DNA of 64,000 nucleotides from Desulfospira joergensenii DSM 10085 (GCF_000420085.1 NZ_ATUG01000002.1:2046001-2110000), one strand, 5' to 3'. Numbered from the stretch's first letter, positions 18,149-26,039 are shown. The notes: generated by a model from the sequence alone, not told the origin. A program made the numbers and translations.

Positions 18149-18495
18149 AGTCAGAAGTGGAATTTTATCAGCTAAAAAAATATTGGATAACAGGGAAAGA
18201 ATTTGAACTCAATGGGGAAAAAGTTACTGTTAAGGTTGTTGGATTATATGTTGATACCGAGAAGATGTGGAGTTACGAGTTAAGCAACGGCGAGATTTTA
18301 TATAGAAAAAAACCAATCTGTCTTTGTTGTGAAAAAAACATACCAGATGAAAGGCCACGGATTTGTCCAATTTGTGATCATACATTCAAAGGAAATGGAT
18401 GGGACGGTATTGACAGCCATTGGCGTGCTGAACATGAAGACATAATGATATATGAAGATTTTTGGGATTCCCTTTGTCCGAAACATAAGGAATAG
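18145..18495 (+). CDS. Small zinc-binding protein (C2C2 plus C2H2-like)
   Basis: A 116-aa protein with start at ATG 18145 (overlapping the lipoprotein stop as ATGA; a GTG three codons upstream is less likely). The N-terminal 55 residues look like a small beta domain. The C-terminal part carries metal-binding motifs: 'CLCCEKNIPDE' and 'CPICDHTF', then 'DSHWRAEHEDIM', so a CxxC pair is followed by a CxxC...HxxxxH arrangement like a C2H2 zinc finger. Bacterial proteins of this size with such fingers are often small nucleic-acid-binding or protein-binding regulators. The function is unknown. Coupling to an exported lipoprotein is unusual. Confidence 0.6.
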   Translation: MKSEVEFYQLKKYWITGKEFELNGEKVTVKVVGLYVDTEKMWSYELSNGEILYRKKPICLCCEKNIPDERPRICPICDHTFKGNGWDGIDSHWRAEHEDIMIYEDFWDSLCPKHKE

Positions 18496-19053
18496 AGCGA
18501 AATCTAAGAGTAAAGATTATACATTATTATCCGCCCTTTTCGAGATCTTAGCGGTAATCCACCAAATTCAATTTTATAGAATACAAACTTGATTTTAAAA
18601 ATCATGGTTGCAATAAGTCCAGAAATCAAGTTACTCTCCAATAAACCTGAATCTTGGGTTTCTGGCACGGCCACTATATCTTGCGATTTGACAATTTCAG
18701 AAAAAGAGATCAATTATACCATAAATGCTCTCCCTGGTATTGCTTGTCTTGGGGAGATCATGCAAATAAATGTTTGGGTAAGAAATTTAGATTAATTCAA
18801 ATATATTTACTTCTGTCGAATACATTTTCAAAACATTCTACCTCGAATTTTCTTTACACCCCCCGGCCATGCTGATATGCAATTCGAACAGACATTATAA
18901 ATGATAGCTGTTTCGGTTCTCAATCCTTCTGGCATGATATGCGGCAAGATATCAGATCGTCGAAGATGACCGGACGGGGGCAACCGCTTGTTATGGTCTG
19001 TGAAAATTCTCGTAAATTACAGTGCTCATCTTAGTTGAGATGGAGGTATTTTC
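18496..19053. other. Intergenic stretch within prophage cargo
   Basis: This 558-bp AT-rich gap contains repeat copy B (18585-18649). A possible 63-codon frame (18604-18795) runs out of the repeat, but it has no ribosome site and I do not accept it as a gene. The last 60 bases hold the leader and GGAGG site of the TIR-STAND gene. No RNA gene or convincing promoter is visible. Confidence 0.5.
18585..18649 (+). repeat. Direct repeat, copy B
   Basis: Partner of 17726-17790 (45 of 65 identical, same orientation, 859 bp apart), including the perfect 15-mer GTTACTCTCCAATAA. See copy A. Confidence 0.6.
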
Positions 19054-21651
19054 ATGAGTCAAAATAGTCGATTAAAAATTTTTATAAGCTATTCACATTT
19101 GGATGAAAATCATATCGATTTATTTCTTAAACATATAGCCCCCTTAAAAAGAAATCAGTCAATCGAAAATTGGTATGATCGAAAAATACTCGCAGGGAAA
19201 GATTATCAAGACGAAATCGATAATAACCTTGAAGATGCAGATATCATTTGCCTTTTTATTTCAGCCAATTTTCTTGCATCCAATGCATGTATGGAAGAAC
19301 GCGATGTTGCTATAGAGTTGGTAGAGAAAAAAGGGATTACTGTTATCCCTATCATCCTATCTCCATGCGGTTGGTCAGATGACCACGAGTTAAGAAGGCT
19401 TTTGGCCTTACCTACAGACGGAAAACCTATAACAAAATTCGATGATGATAACATCGCATGGAATGATGTCTATAAATCGTTAAGGGATGTAATAAATAAT
19501 CTTTTTAAGATAAAGGAACTCAAAATAAACGATGGTTTCAGGGAATTCTTAAATAATGCCGATCTTTTGTCGAAGGCTCATTCCCAGAAAGATCAAGTCC
19601 TGTTGGAAGACATTTTTGTCCATACTGAATTATCAAAGTTTGATTATCTTAGGGAATATGAAAAAAAAATAACCTCCCACGAGTTAATTGAACAGTTCTA
19701 CGGATATTCAAAAATTTTAATAGCAGGGGAGAGTCAATCTGGAAAAACAACATTATGTAAGCAAATTTTCGTATCTTTGCGAGAAATGAATTTTGTTCCC
19801 ATTTATATTTTCGATAGAACTTTTCAATTCCAAGGAAAGATGGAGAATAGAATAGCCGCAGCTTTCAAAGACCAATACACAGATATAAATTTAGATGAAA
19901 TCGATCCAAAACGTATCGTCCCAATCATAGATGATTTTTTTATGGCAAAGAATAGAGAGAGGCATATACGTGATTTATCGATTTATAAATTTCAGGTAAT
20001 CGTTGTTGATGACATCTTTAATTTAAACCTTAAAGATGAAACTTTAATCAAACAATACATCCATTTTAGAATTGAAGAGCTCACACCATTATTGCAAAAT
20101 GAGTTAATAAAAAAATGGGCATATTTATCAGATGAGAAAAATGGAAATCACAGTCAAGACAATTCACTATACAAACAAATAGATGAAAAAACTGAATTGG
20201 TTAATACGACTTTAGGGAAGATCTTTGGGAAAGGCATTATGCCTGCATATCCATTTTTCATACTTTCTATTATCAGTACATATGAAACTTTTGCAAAACC
20301 ACTTGATCAAGAAATAACCTCTCAAGGTTATTGCTATCAAGCTTTCATTTATATGTACCTTAGAAAACAAGGTGTAAAGAATGAGGATATAGATACCTAT
20401 ATAAATTTCCTGACAGAATTATCCTTCTTTTTTTATTTAAAGCATAAAAACGAAATATCTATTGATGAATTCTCTCAATTTATCGAATCGTACTTGGAGG
20501 AATTTAATCTTCCAGTTGAACAAAAAATACTGATTGAGAGGCTTCAAAAATCACACATAATTGCTATCGATAGTTTTAATAATTGTTATTTTTGTTACAA
20601 GTACCTCTATTATTTTTTTGTAGCTAAATACCTGGCTGAACACGTTGGAGAAAACAGACATATTATTGATGATCTTATTAAAAATCTGCATAAAAATGAA
20701 AATGCCTATATTTCAATATTCATCTCTCATCACTCTAAGGAGACAGTAATTTTAGACGAAATTGTTCTAAACGCTCTCTGTTTATTCGATAATTATGAAC
20801 CTGCAACTTTAAGTGATAAAGAACTCAATTTTTTTGATGATCAGGTAGATGAAATAGTAAATGCAGTGCTGCCTCCACCTAATGTGACTCCTGAAATGGT
20901 ACGAGAAGAAAGACTAAATGGTCCTAAAGAACATATTGAAGACAAGATACAGGCGGATGCTGTTGGGGTTTTTGAAGAAGATCAAGAATTAGTAAGCAAT
21001 TTACGAAGAAGCATTAAAACAGTAGAGGTGATGGGCTGCATCATTAAAAACCGTGCAGGCTCTTTGAACCGTGCGAGACTTGAGTCAATGTTTGAAGAGG
21101 CGATGGACGTTCATTTAAGAATCCTGTCCTCATTCTTTAAATTAATAAAAACAGAGGAAGAACAACAAGAAATCATAAATTATATCTCTGAAAATCTGAA
21201 ATTATTTATCGAAGATACGCTTGAGAAAAAAAGAAAAGAAGGCAAGAAAGAGAGAGAACCAACGCATGAAGAGCTTGAAAAACTCTCTAAAAATATATTT
21301 TGGAATATTAATTTTATGACAATATTTGGACTGGTGAACAAAATAATTACATCTATCGGGTCAAATAAACTCTTACAAATAGCGGATTCTGTCTGTAATC
21401 GAAGAGATACGCCAGCGGCGTTTCTAATAAAGCATGGCATTTTTATGTGGTATAATAAAAATTTACAATTGGATGAAATTACAAAAAAAATTGACCAAGA
21501 TGGGTTTTCAAGGATTGCTAAGAAAATAATGAACTATTTAATAGTAGATCATTGTTCAATGCATAGCATCAGCTACAAGGACAAACAAAGGATTGAGCAG
21601 AAATTCGGTGTGTCGTCTAAAAAACTTTTAGAGTGTGTACTTAGAGAGTAA
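19054..21651 (+). CDS. TIR-STAND NTPase, probable anti-phage defence protein
   Basis: An 865-aa protein from ATG 19054 with a GGAGG site. Residues about 7-135 are a TIR/SEFIR-type domain ('IFISYSHLDE' strand, 'ADIICLFISANFLAS', and E81/E82 in the position of the catalytic glutamate of NAD-cleaving TIRs). A P-loop NTPase follows: Walker A G225-ESQSG-K231-TT and acidic pair D293-D294 in 'VPIIDDFF' as Walker B; 'VIVVDDIFN' is a further conserved strand. From about 380 the protein is helical, with 'YYFFVAKYLAEH' typical of the arm regions of NACHT/STAND proteins, then a charged C-terminal sensor-like half. Such proteins usually sense phage components, oligomerise and deplete NAD+. It is single-gene, strongly AT-rich against its neighbours, and sits at the cargo end of the prophage, so it probably protects the lysogen from other phages. 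Target and activity are inferred. Confidence 0.8.
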   Translation: MSQNSRLKIFISYSHLDENHIDLFLKHIAPLKRNQSIENWYDRKILAGKDYQDEIDNNLEDADIICLFISANFLASNACMEERDVAIELVEKKGITVIPIILSPCGWSDDHELRRLLALPTDGKPITKFDDDNIAWNDVYKSLRDVINNLFKIKELKINDGFREFLNNADLLSKAHSQKDQVLLEDIFVHTELSKFDYLREYEKKITSHELIEQFYGYSKILIAGESQSGKTTLCKQIFVSLREMNFVPIYIFDRTFQFQGKMENRIAAAFKDQYTDINLDEIDPKRIVPIIDDFFMAKNRERHIRDLSIYKFQVIVVDDIFNLNLKDETLIKQYIHFRIEELTPLLQNELIKKWAYLSDEKNGNHSQDNSLYKQIDEKTELVNTTLGKIFGKGIMPAYPFFILSIISTYETFAKPLDQEITSQGYCYQAFIYMYLRKQGVKNEDIDTYINFLTELSFFFYLKHKNEISIDEFSQFIESYLEEFNLPVEQKILIERLQKSHIIAIDSFNNCYFCYKYLYYFFVAKYLAEHVGENRHIIDDLIKNLHKNENAYISIFISHHSKETVILDEIVLNALCLFDNYEPATLSDKELNFFDDQVDEIVNAVLPPPNVTPEMVREERLNGPKEHIEDKIQADAVGVFEEDQELVSNLRRSIKTVEVMGCIIKNRAGSLNRARLESMFEEAMDVHLRILSSFFKLIKTEEEQQEIINYISENLKLFIEDTLEKKRKEGKKEREPTHEELEKLSKNIFWNINFMTIFGLVNKIITSIGSNKLLQIADSVCNRRDTPAAFLIKHGIFMWYNKNLQLDEITKKIDQDGFSRIAKKIMNYLIVDHCSMHSISYKDKQRIEQKFGVSSKKLLECVLRE

Positions 21652-21912
21652 TTACCTTTTTAAGCTGAATGCAGACAATAATCACCTTATGGCCATCTTA
21701 GAGCAATTCGACAATCAACATGCACCAGATTTCACCGGTGATGTTGGCGTTAGGAATTGGCGACCCCAGAATATGTCTATTATCCGTCGCTTTCACCCAA
21801 ATATATTGCCCACTACATCTTGGGGGTGCCTCTTCCGGATGAGAATTCAACTTTAGTATCCTGCTTTTCGAAGGCTTATCAGAAATCCATAAAAATTATT
21901 TTTTAGATTTTC

Positions 21913-21950
21913 GAAAAGAGAGGAGGCTCACATAGTCCCCCCTCTTTTTT
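21913..21950 (+). terminator. Terminator after the TIR-STAND gene
   Basis: GAAAAGAGAGGAGG pairs imperfectly with CCCCCCTCTTTTTT across a short loop and ends in a T-run. Its sequence resembles the late-operon terminator at 17657, as if the cargo between them had been inserted next to, or with duplication of, the phage terminator. Confidence 0.75.
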
Positions 21951-21993
21951 GGGTGGTGTCAAAAGTAGAGGGAAAAATTGTCTCATTTGAATA

Positions 21994-22017
21994 AAAGGTC
22001 ACACTAAAGGTCACACT
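21994..22017 (+). repeat. Tandem 12-bp repeat at the prophage-tRNA junction
   Basis: AAAGGTCACACT occurs twice, head to tail and without mismatch (21994-22005 and 22006-22017), within a spacer flanked by the 8-bp inverted repeat TTGTCTCA/TGAGACAA. Short direct repeats beside an attachment locus are typical of integrase arm or excisionase binding sites; that role here is inference. Confidence 0.6.
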
Positions 22018-22025
22018 GAGACAAC

Positions 22026-22062
22026 AAAAAGGGCCTTAAATCAAGATCAGATTTAAGGCCCT
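22026..22062 (-). terminator. Terminator of the tRNA-Ser operon
   Basis: A 13-bp perfect stem (22030-22042 with 22050-22062, loop AAGATCA) is followed on the minus strand by TTTTTG. It ends transcription of the two tRNA genes just before the prophage. Confidence 0.88.
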
Positions 22063-22074
22063 ATTGCTTATTTG

Positions 22075-22167
22075 TGGCGGAGAAGGAGAGATTCGAACTC
22101 TCGGTACAGGTTTCCCCGTACACTCGCTTAGCAGGCGAGCACCTTCAGCCAGCTCGGTCACTTCTCC
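22075..22167 (-). tRNA. tRNA-Ser(GCU)
   Basis: Read on the minus strand, the 93 bases form a type II tRNA. The acceptor GGAGAAG pairs with CTTCTCC; the anticodon stem-loop is CTCGC-CTGCTAA-GCGAG with anticodon GCU. A long variable arm and a T-loop GTTCGAATC are present, and the genome encodes discriminator G plus CCA. It decodes AGC/AGU serine codons. It is the second gene of the tRNA operon, with its 3' end facing the prophage, the usual geometry for phage integration at a tRNA 3' end. Confidence 0.97.
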
Positions 22168-22177
22168 GTGTCAAATC

Positions 22178-22265
22178 TGGCGGAGGAGGTAGGATTCGAA
22201 CCCACGAAGCTGTTACACTTAACGGTTTTCAAGACCGCCGCCTTCAGCCGCTCGGCCACTCCTCC
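22178..22265 (-). tRNA. tRNA-Ser(UGA)
   Basis: Read on the minus strand, the 88 bases form a type II serine tRNA. The acceptor GGAGGAG pairs with CTCCTCC; the anticodon loop CTTGAAA carries UGA. A long variable arm, T-loop GTTCGAATC and encoded CCA are present. It decodes UCN codons, especially UCA. It is the promoter-proximal gene of the two-tRNA operon, ten bases before tRNA-Ser(GCU). Note that UGA here is the anticodon, not the stop or selenocysteine codon discussed at 54,842. Confidence 0.97.
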
Positions 22266-22280
22266 CAAATTAACCAGGGT

Positions 22281-22309
22281 TATATATCATCTTGGGTAGG
22301 GCAGGTCAA
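22281..22309 (-). promoter_or_regulatory. Sigma-70 promoter of the tRNA-Ser operon
   Basis: On the minus strand TTGACC (22309-22304) and TATATA (22286-22281) are separated by 17 bases, with the first tRNA beginning about 15 bases downstream. Confidence 0.8.
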
Positions 22310-22323
22310 TATAAAAAAAATAG

Positions 22324-22638
22324 CGAGAACGGCGAGAACAGCTGGGACAGCGAGAACAGCAAATGAAGAAAACTGATTTTAACGGGGGCCAGTTTCCGGT
22401 TGTATATCAGGGGAGAAACCGGACAGGGAATCCAGTTTGCCGGAGCGTTTGTTTGGATCGATCAGGAAAAGAGCAAGGCTGGAAAAACATGGCCCGGCAG
22501 ATAAAAGGCCTGTCTCAATTCGTCCAAAAGGAGCCGGAGTTACGCCCAAAGACAGGGATTGATCAATCAGAAGCGTTTTTTATGTGCTGCCGGGAGAATA
22601 AGAAGGGCGCAGGACAGCGGCTGTTCTCGCCGTTCTCG
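22324..22638. repeat. Element bounded by 19-bp perfect inverted repeats
   Basis: CGAGAACGGCGAGAACAGC at 22324-22342 has its exact reverse complement at 22620-22638, enclosing about 277 bp. Near the left arm the word GCGAGAAC occurs three times. The enclosed frame (22363-22689) has no coding signs or family match. The layout resembles a non-autonomous MITE-like element or the footprint of one; no flanking target-site duplication is obvious. This also accounts for most of the 480-bp gene-free stretch between the tRNA operon and the next gene. Confidence 0.6.
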
Positions 22639-22685
22639 GTGATAAATGGTTCTTGCCGGGTCTTCCTGGAGACGCTTTTAAATCA

Positions 22686-22713
22686 TTGACATGGAGGCCG
22701 GTTGAGCTATATT
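22686..22713 (+). promoter_or_regulatory. Sigma-70-type promoter upstream of 22750 and argS
   Basis: TTGACA (22686-22691), a 16-bp spacer and TATATT (22708-22713), with the AAGGAG site of the next gene about 25 bases further on. Confidence 0.65.
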
Positions 22714-22749
22714 AAAAAGTTTCAGGTTTACTTTTAAAGGAGAGATTGA

Positions 22750-23202
22750 ATGAGACAGAAAATGACGTTTGAAAGAAATATAAAAGATGGGATCCTCACG
22801 GTACTGGAGTTGAGTGAGGTGGATCCGGGTGTGGTCATGCCCCTCCATGAAGAGGATTATGATCTGAGGGAGATCGTCGAGGCTTCGGGCCAGGGTCTGG
22901 AGCAGTTCAAGGCGGTCTTGAGGCGGAAAAGCCTGTTCCCTACCCACGACCTTTGCGCCAAGCTTTTTGAAGGAACCAAGGGCTTTTTTAAAAACGAGTC
23001 CGAGGAAAAGATCACCATAGAGTATAATGATACGGAATCCTTTCCCGTTGAGGAGGAGTTCCACCTGGAAGAAAGCGATGTGGAGCTGGATGCCCTTCTT
23101 GATGAGGACGGGGATACCAAAGAGGACGAGATCAAGGAGATCGATTCCGAAGACGACACACCCAAGTTCACCCCTGAAGACACGTCCGAACATGAAAATT
23201 AA
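22750..23202 (+). CDS. Conserved-looking hypothetical protein with acidic tail
   Basis: A 150-aa protein, ATG 22750 with an AAGGAG site. Residues 1-95 look folded (TFERNIKDGILTVLELSEVD; a central helix with KAVLRRKSLFP). Residues about 95-150 are extremely acidic (runs of E and D), predicted disordered. Its end overlaps the argS start by 11 bases, so it is the first gene of the argS operon and probably coupled to it. No signal peptide or known motif is seen, and I do not recognise the family. Its association with argS and the SPOR gene is the only clue. Confidence 0.65.
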   Translation: MRQKMTFERNIKDGILTVLELSEVDPGVVMPLHEEDYDLREIVEASGQGLEQFKAVLRRKSLFPTHDLCAKLFEGTKGFFKNESEEKITIEYNDTESFPVEEEFHLEESDVELDALLDEDGDTKEDEIKEIDSEDDTPKFTPEDTSEHEN

Positions 23203-24865
23203 AGATCAAATCAAAGAGCTTGTCCTCAATGCGGCAAAGTCCGCCTTTGAGAACGGGAGCCTTACCTCGGGCCAGGTTCCGGACATGGAAGTTGAGGAGC
23301 CCAAACACCAGGCCCAGGGAGATCTGTCCACCAACTTTGCCATGGTTTCCGCCGGGGTTCAGAAAATGCCCCCCCGTAAAATTGCCGAGGCCGTGGTTTC
23401 TCAACTGGAACCCCTCAGTTTTATCGAAAAAGTGGAGATCGCCGGTCCCGGGTTTATCAATTTCTTTTTGTCTGCTTCGGCCTGGCAGCCGGTTGTAGAA
23501 GAGGTACTTGGGCGGGACAGGGACTATGGCCGGTCTGACATGGGCCGGGAAAAAAAGGTCCAGGTGGAATTTGTCAGTGCCAATCCCACGGGTCCCCTTC
23601 ACGTGGGACACGGACGCGGGGCAGCCGTGGGTGATTCCGTGGGAAATATTCTTTCCTTTGCCGGATTTGACGTCCAGAAAGAGTACTATATCAATGATTC
23701 CGGCCGCCAGATCCGGACCCTTGGCACCTCGGTATGGCTCAGACTTAAGGAAAAGGCGGGTAAGAGTCTTGAGTATCCCGAGGACTGCTACCAGGGAGTC
23801 TATATCAAAGATCTGGCAGACAAGATCCTTGAACGGGAAGGGGAGGATTTCCCGGACCAGGATGATGAGGAGGGAATTCAGATCTGCGCCCGGTTTGCCG
23901 CCGGAGAGATTCTGGCCGGCATCCGTCAGGATCTTGAAGACTTCGGCGTCGGTTTTGATCAATGGTTCAGCGAACAGAGCCTCTATGACTCCGGCCGGGT
24001 GGAAAAGGCCATTCAAGATCTTCAGACCCGGGATCTGGTCTATGAAAAAGAAGGAGCCCTCTGGTTCAGGAGTACGAATTTCGGGGATGAAAAAGACCGG
24101 GTGGTGGTGAGAAACAACGGTTTGACCACCTATTTCGCTTCGGACATTGCCTATCATATGGAAAAATTCGAGAGAGGATTTCACCGGGTCATTGATGTCT
24201 GGGGAGCCGACCACCACGGATATATCAAGCGGCTGGAGGCCTCTGTGGTTGCTTCGGGATATAAAAGCGAGCAATTTGACGTGATTCTGGTTCAGCTGGT
24301 CAACCTTCTGCGCGGGGGCAAGCCGGTTCAGATGTCCACCCGGGCCGGGGAATTTGTCACCCTTAAGGATATTGTGGATGAAGTGGGCAGGGATGCGGCC
24401 AGGTTCATGTTTTTAAGCCGCAGCTATGATTCGGGCCTGGATTTTGATCTGGAAGTGGCCAAACAGAAAAATTCCGATAACCCGGTCTACTATGTCCAGT
24501 ATGTCCATGCCAGGATAACGGGAATTCTTTTAAAGGCAAAGGATCAGGGCCTGATCCCGGAGATCGATTTTAACAGGGGCATGGATCTTTCCCGCCTGGA
24601 AGAGGCAGAGGAGATCAAACTCATCAAGATCCTGGCCGGTTTCAGGGAACAGGTGGAAAAGAGTGCGGAGACCCTTCATCCTCACGTGATTTTTACCTAT
24701 CTTTCAACCCTGGCCTCGGCATTCCACGGATATTACAACCGGCACAAGGTAATCACGGATGACCCGTCCCTGTCCCTGGCCAGGCTCAGCCTGGTCCTGG
24801 CCGTTAAAAAGGTAATCCGGAACGGCCTGGGGCTTCTTGGGGTCACGGCTCCGGAAAGAATGTAG
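23192..24865 (+). CDS. argS: Arginyl-tRNA synthetase
   Basis: A cytoplasmic class Ia synthetase, 557 aa, charging tRNA-Arg with arginine using ATP. The frame is open further upstream, but ATG 23192 (MKIKDQIKELVLNA) gives the family-typical N-terminus, the additional domain that recognises the tRNA D-loop. The HIGH motif appears as 'GPLHVGHGRGAA' and the KMSKS region as 'QMSTRAGEFVTL', the relaxed form usual for ArgS. 'VSANPTGP' precedes HIGH as expected. The C-terminal helical anticodon-binding domain ends in the typical Met (APERM). It overlaps the previous gene and is followed after 8 bases by the SPOR gene. Confidence 0.96.
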   Translation: MKIKDQIKELVLNAAKSAFENGSLTSGQVPDMEVEEPKHQAQGDLSTNFAMVSAGVQKMPPRKIAEAVVSQLEPLSFIEKVEIAGPGFINFFLSASAWQPVVEEVLGRDRDYGRSDMGREKKVQVEFVSANPTGPLHVGHGRGAAVGDSVGNILSFAGFDVQKEYYINDSGRQIRTLGTSVWLRLKEKAGKSLEYPEDCYQGVYIKDLADKILEREGEDFPDQDDEEGIQICARFAAGEILAGIRQDLEDFGVGFDQWFSEQSLYDSGRVEKAIQDLQTRDLVYEKEGALWFRSTNFGDEKDRVVVRNNGLTTYFASDIAYHMEKFERGFHRVIDVWGADHHGYIKRLEASVVASGYKSEQFDVILVQLVNLLRGGKPVQMSTRAGEFVTLKDIVDEVGRDAARFMFLSRSYDSGLDFDLEVAKQKNSDNPVYYVQYVHARITGILLKAKDQGLIPEIDFNRGMDLSRLEEAEEIKLIKILAGFREQVEKSAETLHPHVIFTYLSTLASAFHGYYNRHKVITDDPSLSLARLSLVLAVKKVIRNGLGLLGVTAPERM

Positions 24866-24873
24866 GATCTTTG

Positions 24874-25749
24874 ATGAAGGGGATTTTGAAATTTTCCATC
24901 TACGTGTTTATCGGGGGATGGATGTTTCTTCTGGGGATCATGGTGGGCCGGGGAAATTCTCCGGTGACCTTTGATACCCGGGGATTTCAGGAGAGACTGG
25001 CCTCCATTGCCCGGGAGTACGGGAAATCCTCTGAGGCCGGGGAAAAGCTTGAGCTTGAATTTTATGATGCCCTGAATGAATCAGCGGATTCGGTTGAGTC
25101 CGAGGTCCTGGAGGGAAAGATCAAGCCCAGAAAGACTTCTCTTATTGAAAAACCGGTCCTGACCCCTTCGAGTTTAAAGGATCCCGTGCCGGATCCTGAG
25201 AAATCCGAAACGCCGGTCAAAAAGAACTCTTCCAAAAAGAGCTTTGATGATCAAAAAGCCGCTGGGAAAAAGGAGAATCAGGTTCAGGATTCCCTGCCCT
25301 TAAAAGTCAGCAAAAAAGCCGCCACCCTGAACCGGGCCGCCCTTGCCCGGTCAAAAGCCGGCAGGACCGGTGAATCATCTCCGGCAAAGACAGACCCCCG
25401 GAAAAAGGCCGAGCCGGCTAAAAAAACAGCGGCCATAACATCCGGACCGACCCTTGGGAAGGAAACCGGACAAACCCCGGTTAAGAAGAAAGAACCGGTC
25501 GCTAAAAAGGCGGTTCGGTCCTATTATACCATCCAGGTGGCCTCCTATAGGGCCCTTAAAGATGCCCTGAGCCAGATGGCCCAGCTGGACAAGAAGGGGT
25601 TTTCATCCCGCCGGACCGAAAAGAAGATCAAGGAAACGGTCTGGCACAGGGTGAGATGCGGTTCCTTTGCCACCCATGAAGATGCCGCCGTATTTCTGGC
25701 CCAGCTGAAAAAGGCCGGATTTGACGGTTTGATTATAAAAAAGGAATAA
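24874..25749 (+). CDS. SPOR-domain membrane protein
   Basis: A 291-aa inner-membrane protein. The start is taken as ATG 24874 rather than TTG 24871. Residues about 6-25 form one transmembrane segment (ISIYVFIGG... region) ending in 'GIMVGRG'. A long Lys/Pro/Ala-rich linker (about 85-210) spans the periplasm, and the C-terminal 75 residues are a SPOR domain ('YTIQVASYRALKDALSQMAQL ... VRCGSFATHEDAAVFL' pattern). SPOR domains bind denuded glycan strands at division sites, so a role in septation or cell-wall organisation is likely. It lies between argS and gatC with 2 bases before gatC. Confidence 0.85.
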   Translation: MKGILKFSIYVFIGGWMFLLGIMVGRGNSPVTFDTRGFQERLASIAREYGKSSEAGEKLELEFYDALNESADSVESEVLEGKIKPRKTSLIEKPVLTPSSLKDPVPDPEKSETPVKKNSSKKSFDDQKAAGKKENQVQDSLPLKVSKKAATLNRAALARSKAGRTGESSPAKTDPRKKAEPAKKTAAITSGPTLGKETGQTPVKKKEPVAKKAVRSYYTIQVASYRALKDALSQMAQLDKKGFSSRRTEKKIKETVWHRVRCGSFATHEDAAVFLAQLKKAGFDGLIIKKE

Positions 25750-25751
25750 AA

Positions 25752-26039
25752 ATGAAGATATCCACGGATGAAGTTGAGAAGATCGCCCACCTTGCCCGGC
25801 TGGAAATTGATGAGGACCGGAAAAAATCCCTTGCCGGGCAGCTGAGCCATATCCTGGACTACATAGATAAGCTTAAGGACGTGGCCGTTGAGGGGGTAAA
25901 GCCTTCTTCAGGTGCGGCCTTTATCAATAACGTGCTCCGGGAGGATGAGGACAAGCCGTCCCCGGGGCCGGATGTGACCCTTGCCAATGCGCCGGAGAGG
26001 GATGAGGACTTTTACCTGGTTCCCAGAGTCGTTAAATAA
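25752..26039 (+). CDS. gatC: Asp-tRNA(Asn)/Glu-tRNA(Gln) amidotransferase subunit C
   Basis: A 95-aa subunit that wraps around and stabilises GatA in the GatCAB transamidosome, which makes Gln-tRNA(Gln) and/or Asn-tRNA(Asn) from mischarged precursors. The family pattern is clear: 'ISTDEVEKIAHLARLEIDE' at the N-terminus, 'LSHILDYIDKLKDVAVEGVKP' in the middle and 'FYLVPRVVK' at the end. It is 2 bases after the SPOR gene and is separated from gatA by a 225-bp gap containing palindromic element R1. gatB lies 10 kb away on the other strand. Confidence 0.95.
   Translation: MKISTDEVEKIAHLARLEIDEDRKKSLAGQLSHILDYIDKLKDVAVEGVKPSSGAAFINNVLREDEDKPSPGPDVTLANAPERDEDFYLVPRVVK

Larger units (their letters stand above)
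21652..22020. other. Intergenic right end of the prophage
   Basis: About 370 bp with no convincing gene. It contains the cargo terminator (21913-21950), an 8-bp inverted repeat (TTGTCTCA at 21978-21985, TGAGACAA at 22017-22024) and a tandem 12-mer. The prophage-host junction is expected here or at the adjoining tRNA 3' end. Confidence 0.5.

Noticed and set aside
18604..18795. 63-codon frame after repeat copy B
   Set aside because: No ribosome site and its beginning is repeat sequence; coding status is not supported.
21700..21780. attC-like word (GCGTTAGGA) suggesting an integron
   Set aside because: No complementary core site (RYYYAAC) at the expected distance and no integrase.
22075..22265. 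selC (tRNA-Sec)
   Set aside because: Both tRNAs have ordinary serine acceptor lengths; the one with a UGA anticodon reads UCA, while tRNA-Sec would need UCA as anticodon.
22074..22376. 100-aa frame on the plus strand
   Set aside because: It runs antisense through both tRNA-Ser genes; the translated peptide is just the tRNA sequence.
22363..22689. 108-aa frame within the inverted-repeat element
   Set aside because: No family pattern and no supporting neighbour; it crosses the right inverted repeat.
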